Of a DNA stretch of 64,000 nt, positions 1-6,478 are shown piece after piece (the first letter of the stretch is position 1; each line of letters starts with the position of its first letter). The DNA comes from a virus. Below the pieces are notes generated by a model. The model was not told the origin of the DNA. It did not search any database and saw only the letters and a list, made by a program, of their open reading frames with translations. Position numbers and translations under genes: made by a program. Location of the stretch: the IMG/VR virus record IMGVR_UViG_3300024344_003209, positions 35,224 through 99,223 of that record. One strand, 5' to 3'.

Positions 1-916
1 ACTCTGATCCTTTATGGAAAAACACCCCATCAGCTGAATCTATTTTAGAATCTGGCTCAAGTAAAACGCTGTTTGCCTCGTTAGCCCATTCCTTATACCC
101 TGTAGCATTTGTTATAACTGCATGCTTACCTATAGCTACAGAGTGAAACTCAGGCAAACCCCATCCTTCGCCGCCAGAGCAACCTAGGATTATGTCAGCG
201 GAGTTTAAGTAATCATTGTATACATCATTCTTAGACATGAAATCAAGAAATTGTATATTAAAATATTTCTTTCCGCCTAACATTCTATTGATCAATACTG
301 GCATTTCTTTTTTTAGAAAATGATTGTGTATCGAACATTGCAGGTGGTACTTTTTATCTCCTCCAAATCTTTTAGCCCAAGACTGAATTACTTTCTGATG
401 TCTTTTTCTTTTTTCTAGCTTTCCGCAAAGATTGAACACTATTCTTTCGTCATCGTAATACTGCTTGTCTAGCTTAGAAAAATGTAACGAATCAAAACCT
501 AAAGGTATTACGGTGGTGTGACGAACGTCTTCTTTAAGAAAGACATCTTTTGAGTGTTGGCAGGTGAAGGCTAGCTTATCAATATTATTAGCTATGTTAA
601 TTTCTGACTCAGTTGGGGAATCTAACTCATAAAATGAAAGCATAACATTCCTTCTTGAAGGATTGTCTAATGCAGTAGCGTTCAAATGCCATAATTGAAA
701 AACTGGATTTTCTTTACTATGTTTCGAAGATGATTTTCTTATGCAGTCCTTAAGCCATTGAATAAATTTAGGATCCAAACTGTAAGCGGAAATATCTTCG
801 TTTATAGGGAATAAGCAAGGCTCAAGCCCCTGTTTGTATAGCTCATTTAAGATACAAATAGAGACTTGGCCAAAGCTTAGACCGTTAACAGGTAGTTTTA
901 AAGCGAAATCGCTCAC
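1..916 (-). CDS. GT4-type glycosyltransferase, C-terminus cut off by window edge
   Basis: An open frame of 305 codons starts at a GTG (914-916) and leaves the window at position 1. The GTG overlaps the stop of the upstream 98-residue gene (GTGA), which is why I chose it, and implies translational coupling. The product looks like a GT-B fold, family GT4 glycosyltransferase. The second half carries a VFNLCGKLEKRKRH strand near the domain junction and a GCSGGEGWGLPEFHSVAIGK stretch. The latter is the usual nucleotide-sugar-binding E-x7-E region (E of GEG and E of PEF), followed by a HAVITN strand. An acceptor site cannot be predicted. It is one of four glycosyltransferase-like proteins in the window. 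The sugar and the target (virion protein, phage DNA or host surface) are unknown. Family assignment is fairly secure; role is inference. Confidence 0.8.
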   Translation of the reverse strand, partial: MSDFALKLPVNGLSFGQVSICILNELYKQGLEPCLFPINEDISAYSLDPKFIQWLKDCIRKSSSKHSKENPVFQLWHLNATALDNPSRRNVMLSFYELDSPTESEINIANNIDKLAFTCQHSKDVFLKEDVRHTTVIPLGFDSLHFSKLDKQYYDDERIVFNLCGKLEKRKRHQKVIQSWAKRFGGDKKYHLQCSIHNHFLKKEMPVLINRMLGGKKYFNIQFLDFMSKNDVYNDYLNSADIILGCSGGEGWGLPEFHSVAIGKHAVITNATGYKEWANEANSVLLEPDSKIDSADGVFFHKGSE

Positions 917-1209
917 AGCAATGCTTCGCTTGTCTCCTCCTGAGTTTGTGTTTCCGCAGTGGCGGTTGTTGCCTCTCCTGTTGAACTAGCGGGCCTAGAA
1001 AGATAAATCCTAAAGTCAGGAGAATTCTCAGACTTCTTATCTTTATTATGGAAGGCCACTACGTTAATCTTTTTCTCCTCACCAAAATCTGTTTGGATTT
1101 TAATGTGCCCTGAGAAGTATTTACGGCCAGAACCTTGTGCTTCTTTTGTCCACAAGGCTCCTAGCTCTCTCTTCTCCCAATCGTTATTAGACTTACTTGT
1201 ATCAGCCAT
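913..1209 (-). CDS. Small conserved phage-type protein, DUF736-like
   Basis: Encodes 98 residues. The pattern GALWTKE, then GRKYFSGHI, then NSPDFRIYLS resembles small DUF736-type proteins, a family with no established function. The last 25 residues are a low-complexity Thr/Glu/Gln/Ala tail. It starts at the ATG at 1207-1209, nine bases after a consensus-like -10 box, so its transcript has almost no leader. It lies downstream of the sigma-factor gene and is followed by the glycosyltransferase with a four-base overlap, so the two are probably co-transcribed. The family resemblance is from memory and not certain. Confidence 0.65.
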   Translation of the reverse strand: MADTSKSNNDWEKRELGALWTKEAQGSGRKYFSGHIKIQTDFGEEKKINVVAFHNKDKKSENSPDFRIYLSRPASSTGEATTATAETQTQEETSEALL

Positions 1210-1218
1210 ACTCCAATC

Positions 1219-1247
1219 AGTATATTACAAACCTAAACAGTTGTCAA
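1219..1247 (-). promoter_or_regulatory. Sigma-70-like promoter for the 98-residue gene
   Basis: On the minus strand TTGACA (1247-1242), a 17-base spacer and TATACT (1224-1219). The start codon of the 98-residue gene is nine bases further on. The expected transcription start falls about three bases before the ATG, so a GGAG in this gap would be mostly or wholly outside the mRNA. The -35 box lies inside the 3' end of the sigma-factor gene. Confidence 0.75.
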
Positions 1248-1811
1248 GTTTTTTATTTTAATTTTTAGTATATCTGCTCCTCTCCTATGTAGATTTATCG
1301 CTGTCTGAGAACTAAAACCCAATTTTTTTCCTATCTCAGACCAAGTCATCTTTTTTTCAGAGAAATACCTAAGTGAGTATACTTCTGAAACCCTTTTATC
1401 TTTTATAGATGATAAAGCCTTGTTTAGCTCTTGCATTAGGCTTATTCTTTCCATAGGGTTTATTACGAATAAATTATCATCAGTATGTATTTTATTTTTA
1501 TACCTCTCCTTTAAAGCACATTGCTTTCTAGACTTATTCATTAAATGCAAACATTTATATTTAGTTATATTGCTTAACCAAGTACAAAAACTAACACCTT
1601 TATCTTTTTTAAAGCTTTTTACGGCTTCATAAATAATCATGTCTTTATCGTCTAAAATATCCGAAGGGTCAGCTCCGGACTGCTTTATTGAAGATATAAA
1701 CCTTGAATACATAGAGAGGAAAACTGGAGAGTATCTCTCTATCACAGAAGATAGAGAATCTTCGCATTCTTCATCTTGTACTTTTTTTATTTGGATATAA
1801 TAATTTTTCAT
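1233..1811 (-). CDS. Phage-encoded sigma-70-family sigma factor
   Basis: Encodes 192 residues, the size of a small (ECF or sporulation-like) sigma factor. Residues about 52-95 match region 2: an acidic helix, then SFKKDKGVSFCTWLSNITKY, the aromatic Trp-containing segment typical of region 2.3/2.4, then a basic helix. Residues about 125-185 match region 4, with a helix-turn-helix around TWSEIGKKLGFSSQTAINLH. There is no sign of regions 1.1 or 3. The start at 1811 has no Shine-Dalgarno sequence; a hairpin with a U-tract occupies the space before it. A transcript reaching this gene must pass that terminator (see 1814-1853). Divergent from the nucleotide operon. Likely role: redirecting host RNA polymerase to a phage promoter class, perhaps the late genes; that target is inference. 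Confidence 0.85.
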   Translation of the reverse strand: MKNYYIQIKKVQDEECEDSLSSVIERYSPVFLSMYSRFISSIKQSGADPSDILDDKDMIIYEAVKSFKKDKGVSFCTWLSNITKYKCLHLMNKSRKQCALKERYKNKIHTDDNLFVINPMERISLMQELNKALSSIKDKRVSEVYSLRYFSEKKMTWSEIGKKLGFSSQTAINLHRRGADILKIKIKNLTTV

Positions 1812-1813
1812 AA

Positions 1814-1853
1814 TTTAAAAATAAATAAAAAGGAGGATTCCGCAAGCGGAATC
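1814..1853 (-). terminator. Intrinsic terminator or attenuator just before the sigma-factor gene
   Basis: On the minus strand, GATTCCGC TT GCGGAATC (1853-1836) is a perfect eight-base-pair inverted repeat followed by CTCCTTTTTATTTATTTTT. The hairpin ends 24 bases before the ATG of the sigma gene. A segment 20 bases upstream in the transcript (CGCAAGCG, 1881-1874) is complementary to the heart of the hairpin (CGCTTGCG), so an alternative pairing that destroys the terminator is possible. Confidence 0.7.
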
Positions 1854-2219
1854 GGCGTATTTTTTTAGTGTTTCGCTTGCGAGACGAAAGAAAGCTTTTT
1901 GGTAATAGGCACACCTCACCCAACTTACATAAGTAACAAAAACAATTACAAAAGAACGCCTTAGCTTCCATATTAGTTCTATTCGCAGGGGCTTATACCC
2001 TTTTCGACCCTTTTATTAAGAGCCTAGCTAATGACTTTCGTAATCTATTTTACTATATGATCTTGTAACAGTAGAACTTTCTTAGATGTTACTCCTCTCT
2101 AACGCCGCCTGCACCCGCTTGTAGCGTGCTACTATTCAGTAGCTTGAGAAGCCCCTTCGGGGTTGTTGGTCTCTTAAGAGTTTCCAGACTTGCTTACGCT
2201 TAAACTGTTAATCATACTT
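1815..2219 (-). ncRNA. Candidate structured leader RNA or small RNA upstream of the sigma factor
   Basis: This 400-base stretch lacks a convincing gene. It begins just after a consensus promoter (TTGACA, 17 bases, TATAAT) and ends at an intrinsic terminator. Between them are several hairpins: GCTACT/AGTAGC with a GAAT loop (2143-2128), GCAC-GCT/AGC-GTGC (2129-2111), GTAACA/TGTTAC (2092-2065), and ACCCC-GAA-GGGGCT (about 2163-2149) enclosed by CTTAAGAG/TTCTCAAG with one mismatch. The region is visibly more GC-rich than its surroundings. It is not tmRNA (no CCA-ended tRNA-like domain), not RNase P RNA (no conserved core), and not a tRNA. Either an independent small RNA of about 390 bases or an attenuated 5' leader of the sigma gene. 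Confidence 0.55.
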
Positions 2220-2224
2220 TGAGT

Positions 2225-2253
2225 ATTATAAAATTAGCTTGACTTTTTGTCAA
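2225..2253 (-). promoter_or_regulatory. Consensus sigma-70 promoter firing leftward
   Basis: On the minus strand TTGACA (2253-2248), a 17-base spacer and TATAAT (2230-2225): both hexamers and the spacer match consensus exactly. Expected start of RNA about 2218-2220. It drives the structured RNA and, on read-through, the sigma-factor gene. Its -35 box overlaps that of the rightward promoter within the inverted repeat CTTGAC-TTTTT-GTCAAG. Confidence 0.8.
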
Positions 2254-2267
2254 GTCTTTTTTAAAAT
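2239..2267 (+). promoter_or_regulatory. Sigma-70-like promoter of the nucleotide-metabolism operon
   Basis: TTGACT (2239-2244), a 17-base spacer and TAAAAT (2262-2267), then six bases to the ATG at 2274. The RNA should start at or next to the start codon, giving a leaderless mRNA; there is no Shine-Dalgarno sequence. The inverted repeat CTTGAC/GTCAAG followed by TCTTTTTT could also act as a weak terminator for rightward RNA. Confidence 0.65.
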
Positions 2268-2273
2268 TTAAAA

Positions 2274-2678
2274 ATGAGCAGATTGAATTGGTTTCAGTAT
2301 GGCATGCAGCTAGCTAGGACAGCTTCTTTAAGAAGTGAAGATCCATACATACAAGTTGGCTGTTGTATTCTTAGGCCTGATAACAGTATAGCATCTTTAG
2401 GATACAACGGAGCTCCTCCCGGAGTAGATATCGATTGGTCAGACAGAAACGATAGAAGAAAACGAGTTATCCATGCTGAAACAAATGCTTTAAGGTTTAT
2501 AAGACCGGGAGAAGGAGATAGAATGTTTGTCACATTAATGCCTTGTTCTGAGTGCCTTAAGAATGCAGTGTCATACGGCATTAAGCGAATATTTTATGAA
2601 AAAATTTACGATTTTGATACATCTTCAGAAGAGCTAGCGGTAGAGTTTAAAGTAACACTACAACAAATAAATCCATGA
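2274..2678 (+). CDS. dCMP (deoxycytidylate) deaminase
   Basis: Encodes 134 residues of the zinc-dependent cytidine/deoxycytidylate deaminase family. Motif HAE at 67-69 supplies the zinc ligand H67 and the proton-shuttle E69; PCSEC at 90-94 supplies the zinc ligands C91 and C94. An N-terminal SLRSEDPYIQVGC and GYNGAPPG are also typical. It converts dCMP to dUMP (substrate assigned from family and context), feeding thymidylate synthesis. It is the first gene of the operon, four-base overlap (ATGA) with dUTPase, and probably translated from a leaderless mRNA. A role on free deoxycytidine cannot be excluded. Confidence 0.88.
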   Translation: MSRLNWFQYGMQLARTASLRSEDPYIQVGCCILRPDNSIASLGYNGAPPGVDIDWSDRNDRRKRVIHAETNALRFIRPGEGDRMFVTLMPCSECLKNAVSYGIKRIFYEKIYDFDTSSEELAVEFKVTLQQINP

Positions 2679-3100
2679 TACTAGTAAAAATAAAGAAATT
2701 AAATAGCGAAGCTCAAATACCATCTAGAGCTACTTTGTCGGACGCAGGTTACGACCTTTACTCAAACGAATCGGGCTGTATACCACCTAACAGTAGATCA
2801 ATAGTAAAAACAGGTATCTCTATAGCTATACCTACGGGTTATTACGGCAGAGTCGCTCCTAGATCGGGTTTAGCAGTAAAGTTTGGCATAGACGTACTAG
2901 CGGGAGTAATAGATTCAGGGTATAGAGGAGAAATAGGAGTTGTTCTACAAAATCTTTCTAAGGATTCTTTTAACTTCAGAGAAGGAGATAGGATAGCTCA
3001 ATTGATCCTAGAACAGTGTAATAGTGTGGAGTGGGTTGAGCTAGACCAACTAGAGGACTCACAAAGATCAGATGGAGGCTTTGGCAGCACAGGTAATTAA
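2675..3100 (+). CDS. dut: dUTP diphosphatase (dUTPase)
   Basis: Encodes 141 residues, the normal length for a trimeric dUTPase. All five conserved motifs are present in order: DAGYDLYS (23-30), GRVAPRSGLA (58-67), GVIDSGYRGEIG (77-88, with catalytic D80 and the uracil-stacking Y83), GDRIAQLILE (104-113) and RSDGGFGSTG (131-140). It hydrolyses dUTP to dUMP and pyrophosphate, preventing uracil incorporation and supplying dUMP together with the deaminase. It overlaps the deaminase by four bases and the next gene by 29 bases. Confidence 0.95.
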   Translation: MILVKIKKLNSEAQIPSRATLSDAGYDLYSNESGCIPPNSRSIVKTGISIAIPTGYYGRVAPRSGLAVKFGIDVLAGVIDSGYRGEIGVVLQNLSKDSFNFREGDRIAQLILEQCNSVEWVELDQLEDSQRSDGGFGSTGN

Positions 3101-3446
3101 GACAGTAGCGGCTTCTTTTGCTGCTTCTGGAATTTTATTAATATGGTTTAATACTGATTCTTTTGTTCAGTATATTAAGTTGTTTAGGCTATCTAAGTTT
3201 ACTTATATAAAAGAGTATGAACAAGAGCTTTTCGAAAACCCTGATTTAAAATATTTAGATTTTGCTTATTTTAAAGAGCCATCTTTTTTTAATAAATTAA
3301 TTAGCTGTCCTTATTGTTTATCTTTTTGGATATCTTTAGTGTCTGCTTTTATAGCTACTGATAACTTTTTATTAGGTTTTGTTGTCTACCCAATATCTCT
3401 AATAATCTACTTTAGTTTTATTAAAATTTTTTTAAAAGATGCCTAA
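3072..3446 (+). CDS. Small membrane protein with a CPYCLSFW motif
   Basis: Encodes 124 residues with hydrophobic segments at about 8-26, 88-103 and 105-120. Between the first two is a charged stretch, and a CPYCLSFW motif begins the second. Similar Cys-x-x-Cys-x-x-Phe-Trp membrane proteins (DUF1360-like) occur in phages and bacteria without a known function. The start lies inside dUTPase (29-base overlap); its end overlaps the next gene by eight bases. It probably sits in the host inner membrane. Function unknown. Confidence 0.65.
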   Translation: MEALAAQVIKTVAASFAASGILLIWFNTDSFVQYIKLFRLSKFTYIKEYEQELFENPDLKYLDFAYFKEPSFFNKLISCPYCLSFWISLVSAFIATDNFLLGFVVYPISLIIYFSFIKIFLKDA

Positions 3447-3741
3447 AGGACTACTAGTTTTAAACGGTTGCGGTAAATTTTGTTCTTTACTTTTGTCTAA
3501 GCCTATGGTAATATTAAAAATACCGGCGCTAAAGCGTTTAATTGATCAATGTTCAGTTTCTTTAACAGGCTGTAATTGCAGCAGGAAAGACAGAAACAGA
3601 CTAGCTCAGAAAGGTGCATTTGAAATACTTTCTAAACTAGATAACGAAGACAAAGATCATTTAAAGCAGCTCTACGACGAAAAAGAATACAAAGGCATAA
3701 ATGTTCAATTCGAAAGTATAAATAAAAATATCGTAATATGA
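3439..3741 (+). CDS. Hypothetical protein, Cys-containing, 100 residues
   Basis: Not recognised. The N-terminal half is basic and hydrophobic with five cysteines, including a CNC near residue 45 followed by a charged SRKDRNRLAQ helix. The C-terminal half is mixed-charge helical. It overlaps the upstream gene by eight bases and the downstream gene by four (ATGA), so it belongs to the operon and is very likely expressed. The cysteines might bind metal, but no known ribbon pattern fits. Confidence 0.6.
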   Translation: MPKGLLVLNGCGKFCSLLLSKPMVILKIPALKRLIDQCSVSLTGCNCSRKDRNRLAQKGAFEILSKLDNEDKDHLKQLYDEKEYKGINVQFESINKNIVI

Positions 3742-3941
3742 TAAGATCAGACGAAGAAAAAAAGAAGATGGTAGACATCAACAGGAAGATGGTAGACAAA
3801 GTAGTTAAAATCGTCGACTTGAATGACTCCTATTGGGTGGGCAAAATCATGGACGTAATAGATCATGAAACATTCTCTATACGAAAAAATAAAAATAGCG
3901 ACCCGAAAGACGTAAACATATTTAACGTACGGTCAATGTAA
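3738..3941 (+). CDS. Hypothetical protein, 67 residues
   Basis: Not recognised. A charged helical N-terminus is followed by a short alternating beta-type segment (KIVDLNDSYWVGKIMDVI), reminiscent of small SH3-like barrels, though too short to assign. Its start overlaps the previous stop by four bases, and its stop (TAATG) overlaps the next start by one. Expression as part of the operon is likely; function unknown. Confidence 0.55.
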   Translation: MIRSDEEKKKMVDINRKMVDKVVKIVDLNDSYWVGKIMDVIDHETFSIRKNKNSDPKDVNIFNVRSM

Positions 3942-4507
3942 TGAACTTGTCTGAATTAAACATGTTCGATAGAGTATACTTCGAGGCAGACTTACCCTTA
4001 GATAAGCTGCCAGAAGAAATCCGAGGCCAAGATTTTTCTGAGTTAGAATTCCAAACTTCTGACCTAGGAAACGGTATGGACACTTGGTCTGTGTCTTCAG
4101 CAGGAGAATTATTTTTTCATGAAGTGGATCAGGAAATAGTTAAAGACTGCGATGAAGGCTTTGAGATTAAATCGAACCATAAAGGAATACGCAAGGCAGA
4201 AGAAACAACTTCTATTAATTTTTATAGAATTTTCGAAGGCGAAGAGAAAGACTACTGGGTTTCTTTTGATACCCTTTTTCACAAAGGAAAACTTGTATTG
4301 GTGGAGCTGAACGAATTAAATGAAGTAGATAAAGAAGAAAGGCAAAAAGCTAAGTCTCACGCAGAACAATTCATGAATGACATGAAAGCTAAGATGAATA
4401 AAAAGACTAATGTATTTTTCTCTCCTTTTAAATTTATTATAGGGCTGTCTTTAGTTGCTTTGAATTGGCTTGGCAGAAACTTATCTAAAATCCATTCTAA
4501 AATATGA
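3941..4507 (+). CDS. Hypothetical protein with C-terminal membrane anchor
   Basis: Encodes 188 residues. The first 140 are acidic and appear to be a soluble alpha/beta domain. A charged helix (about 128-155) leads to a single hydrophobic segment near the C-terminus (FKFIIGLSLVALNWLG, about 163-180) with a basic tail. This topology suggests a tail-anchored protein facing the cytoplasm. No family recognised. Tight overlaps with both neighbours place it in the nucleotide operon. Confidence 0.55.
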   Translation: MNLSELNMFDRVYFEADLPLDKLPEEIRGQDFSELEFQTSDLGNGMDTWSVSSAGELFFHEVDQEIVKDCDEGFEIKSNHKGIRKAEETTSINFYRIFEGEEKDYWVSFDTLFHKGKLVLVELNELNEVDKEERQKAKSHAEQFMNDMKAKMNKKTNVFFSPFKFIIGLSLVALNWLGRNLSKIHSKI

Positions 4508-5094
4508 TCGGAATTAGTGGAATAGCAGCGTCTGGTAAGGATTTATTTTGCCGTCTCTTATTAAGAGAGGTTAAAGGGCACAGGATAGCTTTAGCAGACC
4601 AACTCAAGGAAGAGGTAAGACCTTACATCGTTTCTAAGTTCGGTATTGATGTAATAAATTGCTCAACTGAATCTAAAAACAAAGTGAGAGACCTCTTGGT
4701 TTTTTATGGAGGCTTAAAAAGATTCCAAACAGGAGGCAAATATTGGACTGATATAGCTCAGAAAAAAGTACAAGGGTGCAAAGGGACACCAATTGTAACA
4801 GACATTAGGTATGACGATCATAAAAATGACGAAGTCGACTGGGTAAAAGGAAAAAATAAAGGGGTTTTAGTTCATATAAGAAAATATTGGGAGACTGAAG
4901 GTTTATTCGAGATGAAAAGGCATTACTTTGACCCCCCAAATGAAGACGAAAAAAGAAATGATCCAAAACTTAGGTCTAAAGCAGATTATCATATTGAATG
5001 GCCTCATTTAGAAAACCAAACAACCAAACAAATCGAAGATACTTTAGAGCCATTTGCAAAAGAGTTTGCTGAATGGTATAAAAACAAGAGCTAA
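4504..5094 (+). CDS. Deoxynucleoside monophosphate kinase-like P-loop protein
   Basis: Encodes 196 residues. A Walker A loop GIAASGKD lies at residues 6-13, followed by a RIALADQLKEE segment and a central VTDIRYDDH strand. These match the layout of phage dNMP kinases (T4 gp1-like) and related P-loop kinases, which phosphorylate dNMPs to dNDPs. Position after dCMP deaminase and dUTPase supports nucleotide metabolism. It overlaps the previous gene by four bases. The exact substrate cannot be read from the sequence; another small-molecule P-loop kinase is possible. Confidence 0.75.
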   Translation: MIGISGIAASGKDLFCRLLLREVKGHRIALADQLKEEVRPYIVSKFGIDVINCSTESKNKVRDLLVFYGGLKRFQTGGKYWTDIAQKKVQGCKGTPIVTDIRYDDHKNDEVDWVKGKNKGVLVHIRKYWETEGLFEMKRHYFDPPNEDEKRNDPKLRSKADYHIEWPHLENQTTKQIEDTLEPFAKEFAEWYKNKS

Positions 5095-5096
5095 TT

Positions 5097-5354
5097 ATGT
5101 TTTATAAAGCATTAAAAAAGAAATACGAAGCGGAGATCGAAGAGTCTTTAGTTACCCTTGGGATCTATATGAATAAAAGCGTTGGCATCGGGGAACATTC
5201 TGATCTAATCACAGAATTAGACAAATATGTGAATAAGCTTGCAGCGGCAGAAGATAGCTTAGAGACACTAGAGAGACATAAAGTCTCTATTTGTGCGACA
5301 GCCACCGGGACAGAAAGTACCGAAGCACTTCAAACCCACACCCTAAACACCTAA
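5097..5354 (+). CDS. Small helical phage protein, 85 residues
   Basis: Encodes 85 residues, mostly helical, with VGIGEHSDLITELDKYVNKL in the middle; similar IGEH-containing small proteins occur in marine phages, as I recall, without a known function. The last 20 residues are Thr/Ser-rich. It starts two bases after the kinase stop and ends the operon. No terminator hairpin is visible in the 56 bases before hsp20. Confidence 0.6.
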   Translation: MFYKALKKKYEAEIEESLVTLGIYMNKSVGIGEHSDLITELDKYVNKLAAAEDSLETLERHKVSICATATGTESTEALQTHTLNT

Positions 5355-5382
5355 AACCTTAGGAAATAATAGTTTTTTAGTT

Positions 5383-5399
5383 TGGCACGGAAATTGCAT
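5383..5399 (+). promoter_or_regulatory. Sigma-54-type (RpoN) promoter of the hsp20 gene
   Basis: TGGCACG-GAAA-TTGCAT matches the sigma-54 consensus TGGCACG-N4-TTGCW at every specified base, with the GG and GC dinucleotides 12 bases apart as required. The expected RNA start is about 5409, two bases before the ATG at 5411. No good sigma-70 promoter fits: TTGGCA and TATAAA are only 13 bases apart, although an extended -10 (TGCATATATAAA) remains possible. No activator gene is visible in the window. Confidence 0.65.
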
Positions 5400-5410
5400 A
5401 TATAAATACC

Positions 5411-5836
5411 ATGAGTAATACATTATCATTTAACAATATGGGCCTAAGTAACATATCAGACATGTTCAGATGGGCAGACGAAGCGCTTAGTCATACTTAT
5501 GACGATGACTGGATTAGTGCTTGGAGGACAGGAGCACCTAATAGAGCTACAGGAAAAGGTAACTCTATTTTTGAAGAATCAGAAGACTCCTATTCACTTT
5601 ACGTACCTTTAACTGGGCTCGGCAAAGAAGACGTTAATGTCTCCGTTTTAGATGGAGTCACTAAGCTAACAGCGAAAGGAAAAGTCGCAGGGCAGGAACT
5701 AGACATTTCTAAAACCTTTCCTCTTCCCGCAAAAGCCGACCCAGAAACTTTGGAAGCTAAAATGGAAAAAGGATTGCTGAGTATCTCAGTGCAAAAAAGG
5801 CAAAAGGATAAGCAAAAAGTAATAACAGTATCGTAA
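5411..5836 (+). CDS. hsp20: Small heat-shock protein Hsp20 (alpha-crystallin family)
   Basis: Encodes 141 residues. The C-terminal 90 (about 52-140) form an alpha-crystallin domain: SYSLYVPLTGLGKEDVNVSV, then SKTFPLPAKADPETLEAKME, then GLLSISVQK, the normal order of strands in Hsp20 proteins. The N-terminal arm (Trp-rich) is variable as usual. It holds unfolding proteins in solution, and phage copies are common in marine T4-like phages, where a role in virion assembly or host stress is proposed. It is a single-gene unit with its own sigma-54-like promoter and a strong terminator. Confidence 0.88.
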   Translation: MSNTLSFNNMGLSNISDMFRWADEALSHTYDDDWISAWRTGAPNRATGKGNSIFEESEDSYSLYVPLTGLGKEDVNVSVLDGVTKLTAKGKVAGQELDISKTFPLPAKADPETLEAKMEKGLLSISVQKRQKDKQKVITVS

Positions 5837-5867
5837 GAGACAAATAGCAACCTTAAGCTTCTATTAA

Positions 5868-5898
5868 ATCGCCCCCCGAGAGGGGGTGATTTTTTTTA
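5868..5898 (+). terminator. Intrinsic terminator after hsp20
   Basis: ATCGCCCCC, a short loop, then GGGGGTGAT form a nine-base-pair stem (one G-U), followed directly by eight T residues. It isolates hsp20 from the next operon, whose promoter begins at the last bases of the T-tract. Confidence 0.9.
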
Positions 5899-5927
5899 TT
5901 GACATTTAGTTAAGTTCATCTTATAAT
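5899..5927 (+). promoter_or_regulatory. Consensus sigma-70 promoter of the SSB-like/glycosyltransferase operon
   Basis: TTGACA (5899-5904), a 17-base spacer and TATAAT (5922-5927), both perfect. The ATG follows eight bases later at 5936. The RNA is expected to start one or two bases before the ATG, hence leaderless or nearly so. Confidence 0.85.
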
Positions 5928-5935
5928 CATAGGAC

Positions 5936-6478
5936 ATGATACAGTTTTACAAAGCAAACCCAAAGGTAACAGGAACAGCTTGTTCGTTCTCAGTAAACCC
6001 TAAAGACAAGTCTGTCTACGCCAGTTTAATTAAGCAAAAAAGCTGGGACGACAAAACTAAGACAGGAAGATTCGATGCGGACAGTAAGTGCATTACCAAA
6101 CTCAGCACGATGGAGCTTGGAGCTTTAATTCATGCTATAGAAAGCAAAACAGATTGGTCTGCATATCACGGAACGCAAACCAGAGCTACTAAAATGAACT
6201 TTTCTCCATATTCTCAAGGAGGTAATGAGGGTTTTAACTTTAGAGTTACGGCAGACTCAAAAGAAGATTCAGAAAATAAATCCACTTACTCAATGGGTTT
6301 CAGGTACGGAGAAGCAGAAGTTTTAAAGCAATACTTTGGTTTTTCTATGCAAGCTATATTCCAACAATCACACGAAGATATGCTAGCGTCAATGTCAGGA
6401 AATAAAAAGACTCCTTATTCTAACAAGTCTCAAACTCAAAAGAAAGAAGAGAGTGTAGACGAAGATGTCGTCTGGTAG
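5936..6478 (+). CDS. Putative single-stranded-DNA-binding-like protein
   Basis: Encodes 180 residues with no family that I recognise firmly. The first 140 residues alternate short beta strands (CSFSVNPKDKSVYASLI; NEGFNFRV) with a helix. The last 30 are a polar linker (Ser/Gln/Lys) ending in EESVDEDVVW. An acidic tip closed by hydrophobic and aromatic residues is the hallmark of SSB proteins, which use it to recruit partners. The strong leaderless promoter and the nearby annealing-type recombinase fit. This is inference from architecture; there is no direct DNA-binding motif. The stop lies inside the next gene (14-base overlap). Confidence 0.5.
   Translation: MIQFYKANPKVTGTACSFSVNPKDKSVYASLIKQKSWDDKTKTGRFDADSKCITKLSTMELGALIHAIESKTDWSAYHGTQTRATKMNFSPYSQGGNEGFNFRVTADSKEDSENKSTYSMGFRYGEAEVLKQYFGFSMQAIFQQSHEDMLASMSGNKKTPYSNKSQTQKKEESVDEDVVW

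Noticed and set aside
1771-1971. Minus-strand 66-codon ORF inside the leader region (MEAKAFFCNC...)
   Set aside because: It has no ribosome-binding site, runs through the terminator hairpin and into the sigma gene in another frame, and its composition reflects RNA structure. A small leader peptide cannot be fully excluded.
1815-2219. tmRNA, RNase P RNA or group I intron
   Set aside because: No CCA-ended acceptor domain or T-loop, no RNase P conserved core, no group I P7-type core, and no split gene around it.
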